6,907 nt of DNA from an uncultured Clostridia bacterium (GTDB lineage: Bacteria; Bacillota; Clostridia; Oscillospirales; Ruminococcaceae). Location of the stretch: the NCBI GenBank assembly GCA_945867255.1, contig CAMBHV010000071.1:1-6907 (forward strand). The letters are read 5' to 3'. Positions 1 through 5,264 of this stretch are shown here, one piece after another (position 1 is the stretch's first letter; every line of letters starts with the position of its first letter). The notes beneath the pieces were generated by a model. It was not told where the DNA came from. It was given only the letters and a program-made list of their open reading frames with translations, and ran no database searches. A program made the translations under genes and the position numbers.

Positions 1-380
1 GTTTCACGATAGTCCAAATCCAGCGGAGTGCCGGTGGCAGCAAGGCCTGCCGCAAATGTGCTGAAGGCGTTGGAGATATAGCTGGCACGGGGTACGGCGA
101 TATGCAGGCGCGCAGCAGGTGCACCGTCTTTTCGATACATCTGCGAGAGGCTTTCTACTTGAGAAAGAATGCTGCGCGCGTAACCAAGGAAATCTTCTCC
201 GGCGCGGGTGGGTTGTACGCCGCGCGCCGTGCGGGAAAATAATGTTTGCCCCAGTTCTGTTTCCAGCTCTTTAATGCTTTTAGAAAGATTTGGCTGGCCC
301 ATATACAGGTTTTTTGCTGCCTTGGAAATAGAGCCTACACGTGCAATCTCTACCGCGTATTTCATTTGCTGTAAATTCAA
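1..380 (-). CDS. LysR-family transcriptional regulator, N-terminal part (truncated by window edge)
   Basis: This is the first 126 codons of a LysR-type DNA-binding regulator; the ligand-binding domain lies mostly beyond the left edge. The protein opens MNLQQMKYAVEIARVGSISK. Residues about 17-41 form the winged helix-turn-helix, with the family pattern GSISKAAKNLYMGQPNLSKS followed by IKELE. FSRTARGVQPTRAGE (48-62) is the wing. A linker helix follows, and the effector domain begins near LHIAVP (92-97). The start is read as TTG at 380-378, because AAAAGGAG (minus strand, 397-390) sits 9 nt upstream; there is no ATG at this point. LysR regulators usually act as tetramers and often control the divergently transcribed neighbour, here the alcohol dehydrogenase, as well as themselves. 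The ligand cannot be told from this part. The family call is firm; the target is inferred from orientation alone. Confidence 0.93.
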   Translation of the reverse strand, partial: MNLQQMKYAVEIARVGSISKAAKNLYMGQPNLSKSIKELETELGQTLFSRTARGVQPTRAGEDFLGYARSILSQVESLSQMYRKDGAPAARLHIAVPRASYISNAFSTFAAGLAATGTPLDLDYRE

Positions 381-409
381 AATGGTACGCTCCTTTTCGA
401 TGCTTCCAT

Positions 410-432
410 GCCACATGTCAAAAACATATGGC
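410..432. promoter_or_regulatory. 23-bp inverted repeat, possible LysR operator
   Basis: GCCACATG (410-417) and CATATGGC (425-432) are inverted copies with one mismatched pair, separated by seven A-rich bases. The dyad falls about +5 to +27 of the predicted lysR transcript and between the two divergent genes, where an autoregulatory LysR site would be expected. It is not a textbook symmetric T-N11-A box, so the assignment to this regulator is inference. The repeat itself is directly visible. Confidence 0.4.
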
Positions 433-442
433 CGATATTCCT

Positions 443-471
443 ATTATACATTACCCATGCGTCAAAAGAAA
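443..471 (-). promoter_or_regulatory. Candidate lysR promoter (perfect -10 TATAAT)
   Basis: On the minus strand a perfect TATAAT occupies 448-443. Transcription would start near 436, giving a leader of about 55 nt before the TTG start at 380. The -35 position at the standard 17-nt spacing (TTTCTT, 471-466) is poor, so this promoter may depend on an activator or on the -10 alone. It lies next to the Rex-like site at 472-489, so a factor bound there could also affect lysR. Confidence 0.5.
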
Positions 472-489
472 GTGATAAAATTTTAACAA
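472..489. promoter_or_regulatory. Rex-like redox operator upstream of the alcohol dehydrogenase
   Basis: The site reads GTGATAA-AATT-TTAACAA. The known clostridial Rex consensus is TTGTTAA-N4-TTAACAA. The right half matches 7 of 7 and the left half 5 of 7, and the A/T-only centre is also typical. Rex represses fermentative alcohol dehydrogenase genes when NADH is low relative to NAD+ and is released when NADH accumulates. The site overlaps the best -10 candidate of the downstream gene (473-481), the expected geometry for repression. No rex gene is in the window, so binding is inference. Confidence 0.5.
473..481 (+). promoter_or_regulatory. Candidate extended -10 promoter of the alcohol dehydrogenase gene
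   Basis: TGATAAAAT combines an extended -10 TG-N with TAAAAT (5 of 6 to TATAAT). Only weak -35 matches occur upstream (around TTACCC, 451-456), which an extended -10 can tolerate. Transcription would begin near 488, leaving a leader of about 80 nt that contains the hairpin at 530-545. A second A/T-rich patch at 442-450 is an alternative but is better explained as the lysR -10. Confidence 0.4.
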
Positions 490-529
490 AGGCGAAACGG
501 TAGTTTGCCTGAAGATTTTATCCAATTCA

Positions 530-545
530 CCGGGGCTATCCCCGG
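530..545 (+). other. Perfect 6-bp leader hairpin before the alcohol dehydrogenase
   Basis: CCGGGG (530-535) pairs perfectly with CCCCGG (540-545) around the four-base loop CTAT. It lies 11 nt upstream of the Shine-Dalgarno GGAGG (557-561) and has no T-tract, so it is not a terminator. It could stabilise the 5' end of the mRNA or be a DNA dyad. No riboswitch fold is recognisable. Confidence 0.45.
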
Positions 546-570
546 AAAGACGTAGTGGAGGTTGTATACT

Positions 571-1782
571 ATGGGACGTTTTACTTTACCGCGTGACCTG
601 TATCATGGCAAGGGCTCTCTGGAAGAGCTGAAAAACTTGAAGGGCACAAAAGCGATGGTCGTCGTAGGTGGCGGCAGCATGAAGCGCTTCGGTTTTCTGG
701 ACAAGGCAGTGGGCTACCTGAAAGAGGCCGGCATGGAAGTGGAACTGTTCGAGAACGTTGAGCCGGATCCTTCCGTGACCACCGTGATGAAGGGCGCCGA
801 GGCCATGCGTAAATTCCAGCCGGACTGGATCGTGGCCATGGGCGGCGGCAGCCCCATCGATGCTGCAAAAGCCATGTGGGCGTTCTATGAGTATCCCGAA
901 GTGACGTTCGAGCAGCTTTGCGTGCCGTTCGGCTTCCCCACACTGCGCCAGAAGGCACACTTCTGTGCCATTCCTTCTACCTCCGGCACGGCCACTGAGG
1001 TAACGGCGTTCTCCGTAATCACCGACTATGACAAGGGCATCAAGTATCCTCTGGCCGACTTCAACATCACGCCGGACGTGGCGATTGTGGACCCGGAACT
1101 GGCAGAGAAAATGCCCCCGAAGCTGACGGCTCACACCGGTATGGATGCCATGACACATGCCATTGAAGCGTATGTGTCCACGCTGCACTGCAATTACACC
1201 GATCCTCTGGCTCTGCATGCCATTAAGATGATCCACAACGATCTGAAGAAGTCCTATGACGGCGATATGGAAGCGCGTGACCGTATGCATGACGCGCAGT
1301 GCCTGGCCGGCATGGCGTTCTCCAATGCGCTGCTGGGCATCGTGCACTCCATGGCGCACAAGACGGGTGCTGCTTTCACTGGCGGCCACATCATCCATGG
1401 TGCTGCTAATGCCATGTATCTGCCGAAGGTGATCAAATACAACTCCAAGAACGCCGAGGCTGCCGAGCGCTATGCCGAGATCGCAAAATTCATCAACCTG
1501 CCGGGCAACACCACGCAGGAACTGGTGGATGCGCTGATTTCTGAGCTGCGTGAGATGAACAAACAGCTGAACATTCCTCTGTCCATCAAGAACTATGGTG
1601 AGGGCGGCGTGATCGCCGATAAGAGCATCATCGACGAGAAGGAGTTCAACGACAAGCTTTCTGAAGTTGCCAAGAACGCCATCGGCGATGCCTGCACGGG
1701 CTCCAACCCCCGTCAGCCCAGCCAGGAAGAGATGGAGAAACTTCTGCTGGCCGTGTACTACGACAAAGAGATCGACTTCTAA
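571..1782 (+). CDS. Iron-containing alcohol dehydrogenase (AdhE C-terminal domain / butanol dehydrogenase type)
   Basis: A 403-residue cytosolic group III alcohol dehydrogenase that reduces an aldehyde to an alcohol with NADH or NADPH, closing fermentation balance. It resembles the reductase half of AdhE along its whole length (for example KYPLADFNITPD at 158-169 and DACTGSNPR at 373-381). The N-terminal Rossmann-like domain carries VVVGGGS (30-36) and the dinucleotide loop MGGGSPIDAAK (90-100). The helical domain supplies the predicted metal ligands Asp192 and His196 (GMDAMTHAIEAY), His259 (HSMAH) and His276 (HGAANA). Start: the ATG at 571 lies 9 nt after GGAGG; a TTG at 562 abuts that site and is too close. 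The gene is divergent from lysR and preceded by a Rex-like site. Butanol, ethanol or another alcohol could be the product; the sequence does not settle substrate or cofactor. Apart from TTA at codon 6 it avoids TTA, CTA and TCA codons, suggesting high expression. Confidence 0.93.
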   Translation: MGRFTLPRDLYHGKGSLEELKNLKGTKAMVVVGGGSMKRFGFLDKAVGYLKEAGMEVELFENVEPDPSVTTVMKGAEAMRKFQPDWIVAMGGGSPIDAAKAMWAFYEYPEVTFEQLCVPFGFPTLRQKAHFCAIPSTSGTATEVTAFSVITDYDKGIKYPLADFNITPDVAIVDPELAEKMPPKLTAHTGMDAMTHAIEAYVSTLHCNYTDPLALHAIKMIHNDLKKSYDGDMEARDRMHDAQCLAGMAFSNALLGIVHSMAHKTGAAFTGGHIIHGAANAMYLPKVIKYNSKNAEAAERYAEIAKFINLPGNTTQELVDALISELREMNKQLNIPLSIKNYGEGGVIADKSIIDEKEFNDKLSEVAKNAIGDACTGSNPRQPSQEEMEKLLLAVYYDKEIDF

Positions 1783-1824
1783 GCAGAACTCCATATGCGC
1801 ACATATGCGGGCTGCGGTGGGGCA

Positions 1825-1845
1825 CAGGCACCCGCTGCGTGCCTG
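1825..1845 (+). other. Hairpin in the adh-nfnA intergenic region
   Basis: CAGGCAC (1825-1831) pairs perfectly with GTGCCTG (1839-1845) around a seven-base loop. It has no T-tract and stands 17 nt before the terminator-like stem at 1863. Two CATATG hexamers (1792-1797 and 1802-1807) lie just upstream. It may protect the 3' end of the adh message or mark a processing point; its function is unknown. Confidence 0.4.
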
Positions 1846-1862
1846 CATTGGTTACGGGAAAG

Positions 1863-1895
1863 AAAGCGAAGCCGCCGCGGACGGCTTCGCTTTTT
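1863..1895 (+). terminator. Intrinsic terminator or attenuator between adh and nfnA
   Basis: AAAGCGAAGCCG (1863-1874) pairs perfectly with CGGCTTCGCTTT (1882-1893) around a seven-base loop, and T residues continue to 1895. This is a standard Rho-independent terminator for the dehydrogenase gene. Only 11 nt separate the T-tract from the nfnA Shine-Dalgarno, so no promoter fits after it. Transcripts carrying nfnA must pass through this stem, which makes partial read-through or attenuation likely. Confidence 0.85.
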
Positions 1896-1920
1896 CTGAA
1901 TAAAGTAAGGAGTGAAAAAA

Positions 1921-2763
1921 GTGTACAAGATCCTTGAAAAAAAGGCTCTGAACCCGACCGTGACGAAGATGGTCGTGGACGCGCCTCTGGTTGCGCATAA
2001 GGCACAGCCGGGCCAGTTCATCATTTTCCGCGCCACCGAAGACGGCGAGCGCATCCCTCTTACCATCGCGGATTACGACCGTGAGAAGGGAACAGTTACC
2101 ATCATCTTCCAGATCGTGGGCGCGGGCACCATGGAGCTGAATGCCCTGAATGAGGGCGACTGCATTGCGGACTTTGTAGGCCCGCTTGGCACGCCCAGCC
2201 ACTTGGAAGGCCTGAAAAAGGTGGCCGTGGTAGGCGGTGGTGTAGGCTGCGCCATCGCGTATCCCACCGCAAAGAAACTTCACGAGCTGGGTGCTGAGGT
2301 ACACAGCGTGGTAGGTTTCCGTTCGAAAGATCTCGTAATTCTGGAAGAGGAATTCGAGGCTGTTTCGAACCGGGTGGTGAAAATGTCCGATGATGGCAGC
2401 TGGGGTGAAAAGGGCCTTGTGACGAACGCATTGGAAGCGCTGATCAAAGAGGGCAACCAGTATGATGAAGTAATCGCCATCGGCCCGCTGGTGATGATGA
2501 AGTTTGTGTGCAAACTCACGAAAGAATACGGCATCAAAACGACGGTTTCCATGAACCCCATCATGATCGATGGTACTGGCATGTGCGGTGGCTGTCGTTT
2601 GACAGTGGGTGGAAAGACCAAGTTCGCCTGTGTGGACGGCCCGGATTTTGACGGCCATCAGGTGGATTTTGATGAGGCGATGCACCGCGGTGCCATGTAC
2701 CGCGATTTTGAAGCGCATGCCCGCGAAGCAGAGTGCAATCTGCTGAAGAAGGAGGTCGAGTAA
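1921..2763 (+). CDS. nfnA: NfnA: small subunit of NADH-dependent reduced ferredoxin:NADP+ oxidoreductase (SudB-like)
   Basis: A 280-residue FAD/NAD-binding protein of the ferredoxin-NADP reductase / PyrK superfamily. With NfnB it forms the cytosolic electron-bifurcating transhydrogenase that couples NADH and reduced ferredoxin to make 2 NADPH, and works in reverse. An FAD-binding beta-barrel (1-95, with GERIPLTIAD at 42-51) is followed by an NAD(H) Rossmann domain starting VAVVGGGVGCA (101-111). A C-terminal [2Fe-2S] site has Cys222, Cys225 and Cys237, with conserved Asp217 in DGTGMCGGC; three Cys plus an Asp is the ligand set reported for Nfn. Start: GTG at 1921, 8 nt after AAGGAG (1907-1912); an in-frame GTG at 1912 overlaps that site. 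Pyrococcus homologues are also named sulfide dehydrogenase beta. A PyrK role is less likely because nfnB follows directly and no pyrD is present. Confidence 0.92.
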   Translation: MYKILEKKALNPTVTKMVVDAPLVAHKAQPGQFIIFRATEDGERIPLTIADYDREKGTVTIIFQIVGAGTMELNALNEGDCIADFVGPLGTPSHLEGLKKVAVVGGGVGCAIAYPTAKKLHELGAEVHSVVGFRSKDLVILEEEFEAVSNRVVKMSDDGSWGEKGLVTNALEALIKEGNQYDEVIAIGPLVMMKFVCKLTKEYGIKTTVSMNPIMIDGTGMCGGCRLTVGGKTKFACVDGPDFDGHQVDFDEAMHRGAMYRDFEAHAREAECNLLKKEVE

Positions 2764-2765
2764 TC

Positions 2766-4160
2766 ATGCCGAATATGGACCCGAAAAAGTGCCCCATGCC
2801 GGTGCAGGACCCCGACGTGCGCAACAAGAATTTCTCCGAAGTAGCCCTTGGTTATACGGCTGAAATGGCTGTGAATGAGGCAAAACGCTGCCTGCACTGC
2901 AAAAACAAACCCTGTGTATCCGGTTGCCCGGTGGGTATCGACATCCCCGGCTTTATTGCAAAAGTGGCGGAAGAGGATTTCGAGGGCGCTTATGAAGTGC
3001 TTTCTGCTTCCTCTGCCCTGCCTGCTGTATGCGGCCGTGTTTGCCCGCAGGAGAATCAGTGCGAAGGCAAGTGTGTGCGCGGCATCAAAACCGAATCGGT
3101 AGGCATTGGCCGCCTGGAGCGCTTTGTGGCGGACTGGCACCGCGAGCATTTCAAGGGCGAGCCCAGCATGCCTGTTTCCAATGGGCATAAGGTGGCCGTG
3201 ATCGGTTCCGGCCCGTCTGGCCTGACAGCCGCAGGCGACCTTGCTAAAATGGGATATAAGGTGACGGTATACGAAGCTCTGCATACGCCCGGCGGTGTGC
3301 TGGTATACGGCATCCCCGAGTTCCGTCTGCCGAAGGATATCGTGCGCCAGGAGATCGATGGCCTGAAGAAGATCGGTGTAGACGTGGAGACAAACGTGGT
3401 AATCGGCCGCACGTTGACGATCGATGAGTTGTTCGAAATGGGCAACGAGGCGGTGTTTATCGGCAGCGGCGCCGGCCTGCCGCGCTTTATGGGCATTCCG
3501 GGTGAGAGCCTGAATGGTGTGTATTCCGCCAATGAATTCCTTACCCGTATCAACCTGATGAAAGCTTATAAAGACGGTTCGAAGACGCCTATCCAGCACG
3601 CAAAGAACGTAGCTGTAGTGGGTGGCGGCAACGTAGCCATGGATGCTGCACGCTGTGCAAAGCGCCTTGGAGCAGAAAATGTGTATATCGTATATCGCCG
3701 CGGTATGGAAGAGCTGCCTGCCCGTAAGGAAGAAGTGGAGCACGCCGTGGAGGAAGGCATTATCTTTAAGACATTGTCCAACCCCATCGAAGTGCTGGAT
3801 GATGGAAAGGGTTATGTAAAAGGCATGGTGTGCCAGGAGATGGAACTGGGCGAGCCGGATGCTTCCGGGCGCCGTCGTCCCGTGCCTAAGGAAGGCTGCA
3901 CGTTCACACTGGATGTGGACTGCATGATTATGTCCATCGGCACAAGCCCCAACCCGCTGATCCGTTCTACTACGCCGGGCCTGGAGACGAACAGCCACGG
4001 ATGCATCATCACGAACGGTGACGATGGCCTTACTACTCGTGAGGCGGTATATGCCGGTGGCGATGCGGTGACAGGTGCAGCGACGGTTATTCTGGCCATG
4101 GGTGCTGGTAAGCATGCAGCCAAAGCCATTGATGAGTACATTAAAAGCAAGAATAACTGA
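2766..4160 (+). CDS. nfnB: NfnB: large subunit of NADH-dependent reduced ferredoxin:NADP+ oxidoreductase (GltD-like)
   Basis: A 464-residue iron-sulfur flavoprotein of the glutamate-synthase small-subunit family, the usual length for NfnB/SudA. It carries the bifurcating FAD, the NADP(H) site and two [4Fe-4S] clusters, and accepts electrons from ferredoxin. The Cys-rich N-terminal domain has C42, C45, C50 and C54 (CLHCKNKPCVSGCP), then C89, C93, C99 and C103 (CGRVCPQENQCEGKC). FAD motif VAVIGSGPSGLTAAG lies at 143-157, the NADP motif VAVVGGGNVAMDAA at 282-295, and the C-terminal FAD contact AGGDAVTGAATV at 430-441. ATG 2766 is 10 nt after AAGGAGG (2749-2755), which lies inside the nfnA 3' end; only two bases separate the genes, so translation is probably coupled. 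Genuine GltD is less likely: no gltB lies nearby and the nfnA partner is adjacent. TTA, CTA and TCA codons are absent up to at least 4115. Confidence 0.94.
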   Translation: MPNMDPKKCPMPVQDPDVRNKNFSEVALGYTAEMAVNEAKRCLHCKNKPCVSGCPVGIDIPGFIAKVAEEDFEGAYEVLSASSALPAVCGRVCPQENQCEGKCVRGIKTESVGIGRLERFVADWHREHFKGEPSMPVSNGHKVAVIGSGPSGLTAAGDLAKMGYKVTVYEALHTPGGVLVYGIPEFRLPKDIVRQEIDGLKKIGVDVETNVVIGRTLTIDELFEMGNEAVFIGSGAGLPRFMGIPGESLNGVYSANEFLTRINLMKAYKDGSKTPIQHAKNVAVVGGGNVAMDAARCAKRLGAENVYIVYRRGMEELPARKEEVEHAVEEGIIFKTLSNPIEVLDDGKGYVKGMVCQEMELGEPDASGRRRPVPKEGCTFTLDVDCMIMSIGTSPNPLIRSTTPGLETNSHGCIITNGDDGLTTREAVYAGGDAVTGAATVILAMGAGKHAAKAIDEYIKSKNN

Positions 4161-4194
4161 GTTTGCTGTCTGATACGCGTCTTACAGCAGAAAT

Positions 4195-4242
4195 GAATAA
4201 AAAACGCCCCGCTCTCAAAGAGGAACGGGGCATTTTTTATTC
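4195..4242. terminator. Intrinsic terminator after nfnAB
   Basis: GCCCCG (4206-4211) pairs with CGGGGC (4226-4231), with a smaller inner stem CTCT/AGAG, and six T residues follow (4233-4238). Flanking GAATAAAAAA (4195-4204) and TTTTTTATTC (4233-4242) are exact complements, so the element would look like a terminator on either strand. It closes the nfn transcript and isolates proC. Confidence 0.88.
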
Positions 4243-4271
4243 TGGCATGCGGCGGATGAATGTGGTATCAT
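4242..4271 (+). promoter_or_regulatory. Candidate proC promoter with extended -10
   Basis: CTGGCA (4242-4247, 4 of 6 to TTGACA), an 18-nt spacer and TATCAT (4266-4271, 5 of 6 to TATAAT), preceded by TGG to give an extended -10. It begins right at the end of the nfn terminator, as expected for an independent transcript. Transcription would start near 4278, leaving a leader of about 90 nt. Confidence 0.5.
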
Positions 4272-4285
4272 AGAAAGCGCAAAGG

Positions 4286-4303
4286 TGCGGGCAACAGCCT
4301 GCA
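4286..4303 (+). other. First hairpin of the proC leader
   Basis: TGCGGGC (4286-4292) pairs with GCCTGCA (4297-4303) with one G-U wobble around the loop AACA. It lies just after the predicted transcription start and has no T-tract. Confidence 0.4.
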
Positions 4304-4321
4304 AACCATATCGTGACAAAT

Positions 4322-4348
4322 GGCGCGCAACGTTTTGCCAGGCGCGCC
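4322..4348 (+). other. Second, GC-only hairpin of the proC leader
   Basis: GGCGCGC (4322-4328) pairs perfectly with GCGCGCC (4342-4348) around a 13-base loop. It ends 6 nt before the AGGGGG Shine-Dalgarno of proC (4355-4360) and could influence ribosome access. No known riboswitch or T-box pattern is visible. Confidence 0.4.
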
Positions 4349-4368
4349 GAATACAGGGGGCTGTTTTT

Positions 4369-5193
4369 ATGGCACAATACAAACTGGCTTTTCTTGGTAC
4401 GGGGAATATGGGCGGTGCCCTGGTGGCAGCTGCGGCGAACGGTGGCCACGGAGCTGAATGCATCCTGGCGAATCGAACCCCTCAGAAAGCATTTGAGTTG
4501 GCGCGGCAGTATGGATGCGCCGTGGCAGAAACAAATGTACAGGCAGCACAGCAGGCGGAGTATATCATGCTGGGGGTGAAGCCGCAGATGATGGCAGGCC
4601 TGCTGGCGGAAATCGCGCCGGTATTGCAAAAGAGAAAGGCTGAAGCGGACCCGTTTTGCCTTGTTAGCATGGCGGCAGGGCTTTCCGTGGCGCGCCTGGC
4701 CGAGATGGCAGGTGTGGAATGCCCGATTGTGCGGATCATGCCCAACACCCCATGTGCTATTGGAAAAGGTATGACCCTGGTGGTGAAAAATGAGTCTGCA
4801 AGCGAGGCTCAGGCGCAGGAAGTATGCGCTCTGCTAGCGGCAGCCGGCGAATTTGACAGGATCGATGAAAGCCTGATGGATGCAGGCAGTGTAATTTCCG
4901 GCTGCGTAGGGGCTTGGGTGCAGATGTTTATGGAGGGGTTGGCGGATGGTGCTGTAGAAGCGGGCATCCCGCGCCTGAAAGCACAAAAGTATGCTGCCGG
5001 TGCCGTGATGGGTGCGGCTGCCTTGGCGCTGGAAAGCGGGCGACACCCCGGCCAGTTAAAGGATGAGGTGTGTAGCCCGGCAGGTAGCACCATTGCCGGT
5101 GTACATGCGCTGGAACGTGCAGGCCTGCGCGGCGCAGCTATGGATGCTGTGGCGGCAGCATTTGCCCGCACGAAAGAAATGGGCAAAAAATGA
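4369..5193 (+). CDS. proC: Pyrroline-5-carboxylate reductase
   Basis: A 274-residue cytosolic enzyme, normal length for ProC, that reduces 1-pyrroline-5-carboxylate to L-proline with NAD(P)H, the last step of proline synthesis. The N-terminal Rossmann domain has LGTGNMGGAL (9-18) and a ribose-phosphate loop ANRTPQKA (34-41). LGVKPQ (68-73) and VRIMPNTPCAIGKG (121-134) are family motifs. The helical dimerisation domain carries the ProC signature: HPGQLKDEVCSPAGSTIAGV (226-245) followed by HALERAGLRGA. The common PGGTT is PAGST here, a conservative variant. The ATG at 4369 lies 8 nt after AGGGGG (4355-4360). The frame is open back to an ATG at 4285, but those 28 residues have no ProC similarity and no Shine-Dalgarno. 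The gene appears monocistronic, between two terminators, with no proA or proB in view. It uses CTA and TTA codons, unlike nfnAB. Confidence 0.95.
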   Translation: MAQYKLAFLGTGNMGGALVAAAANGGHGAECILANRTPQKAFELARQYGCAVAETNVQAAQQAEYIMLGVKPQMMAGLLAEIAPVLQKRKAEADPFCLVSMAAGLSVARLAEMAGVECPIVRIMPNTPCAIGKGMTLVVKNESASEAQAQEVCALLAAAGEFDRIDESLMDAGSVISGCVGAWVQMFMEGLADGAVEAGIPRLKAQKYAAGAVMGAAALALESGRHPGQLKDEVCSPAGSTIAGVHALERAGLRGAAMDAVAAAFARTKEMGKK

Positions 5194-5211
5194 CTTTTGG
5201 TACATAAAAAA

Positions 5212-5263
5212 GATATAAAAAAGCGGAGTGCCTTGTGAAAGAGGCGCTCCGCTTTTTTATATC
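5212..5263. terminator. Bidirectional terminator between convergent proC and membrane-protein gene
   Basis: Positions 5212-5232 and 5243-5263 form a 21-bp stem with one T-G wobble (5229/5246) and a ten-base loop. The GC core GCGGAG/CTCCGC is flanked by AAAAAA on the left and TTTTTT on the right, so each strand ends in a T-tract. It serves proC on the plus strand and begins one base after the TAA stop of the minus-strand gene. Confidence 0.92.
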
Positions 5264-5264
5264 A

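Noticed and set aside
416..421. Consensus TTGACA on the minus strand as a lysR -35 box
   Set aside because: No -10 sequence lies at the required distance, and it falls within the inverted repeat and lysR leader.
460..465. TTGACG on the minus strand as the lysR -35 box
   Set aside because: It is only 11 nt from TATAAT at 448-443, too short for a sigma-A promoter, and no good -10 lies at 17 nt.
208..486. Plus-strand open frame of 92 codons over the lysR start
   Set aside because: It overlaps the clear LysR helix-turn-helix on the other strand and yields no family-like protein.
562..570. Upstream TTG start for the alcohol dehydrogenase
   Set aside because: It directly abuts the Shine-Dalgarno GGAGG (557-561); ATG at 571 has normal spacing and matches the family N-terminus.
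1912..1920. Upstream GTG start for nfnA
   Set aside because: It overlaps the Shine-Dalgarno AAGGAG (1907-1912); GTG at 1921 is correctly spaced.
2733..2765. Upstream ATG for nfnB overlapping the nfnA end
   Set aside because: AAGGAGG at 2749-2755 serves the ATG at 2766; the extra 11 residues are not family-like.
586..4115. Long minus-strand open frames of 420, 288 and 485 codons opposite adh, nfnA and nfnB
   Set aside because: They are in exact codon register with convincing sense genes and give His/Arg/Ala-rich products without recognisable domains. They arise from avoidance of TTA, CTA and TCA codons on the sense strand.
2766..4160. Annotation as glutamate synthase small subunit (GltD)
   Set aside because: The domain family is shared, but no large subunit gene is adjacent and the immediate upstream partner is NfnA, the defining pair for Nfn/Sud.
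4285..4368. N-terminal extension of ProC from an ATG at 4285
   Set aside because: The 28 residues have no ProC similarity or Shine-Dalgarno and cover the hairpin leader; ATG 4369 gives the standard ProC N-terminus.
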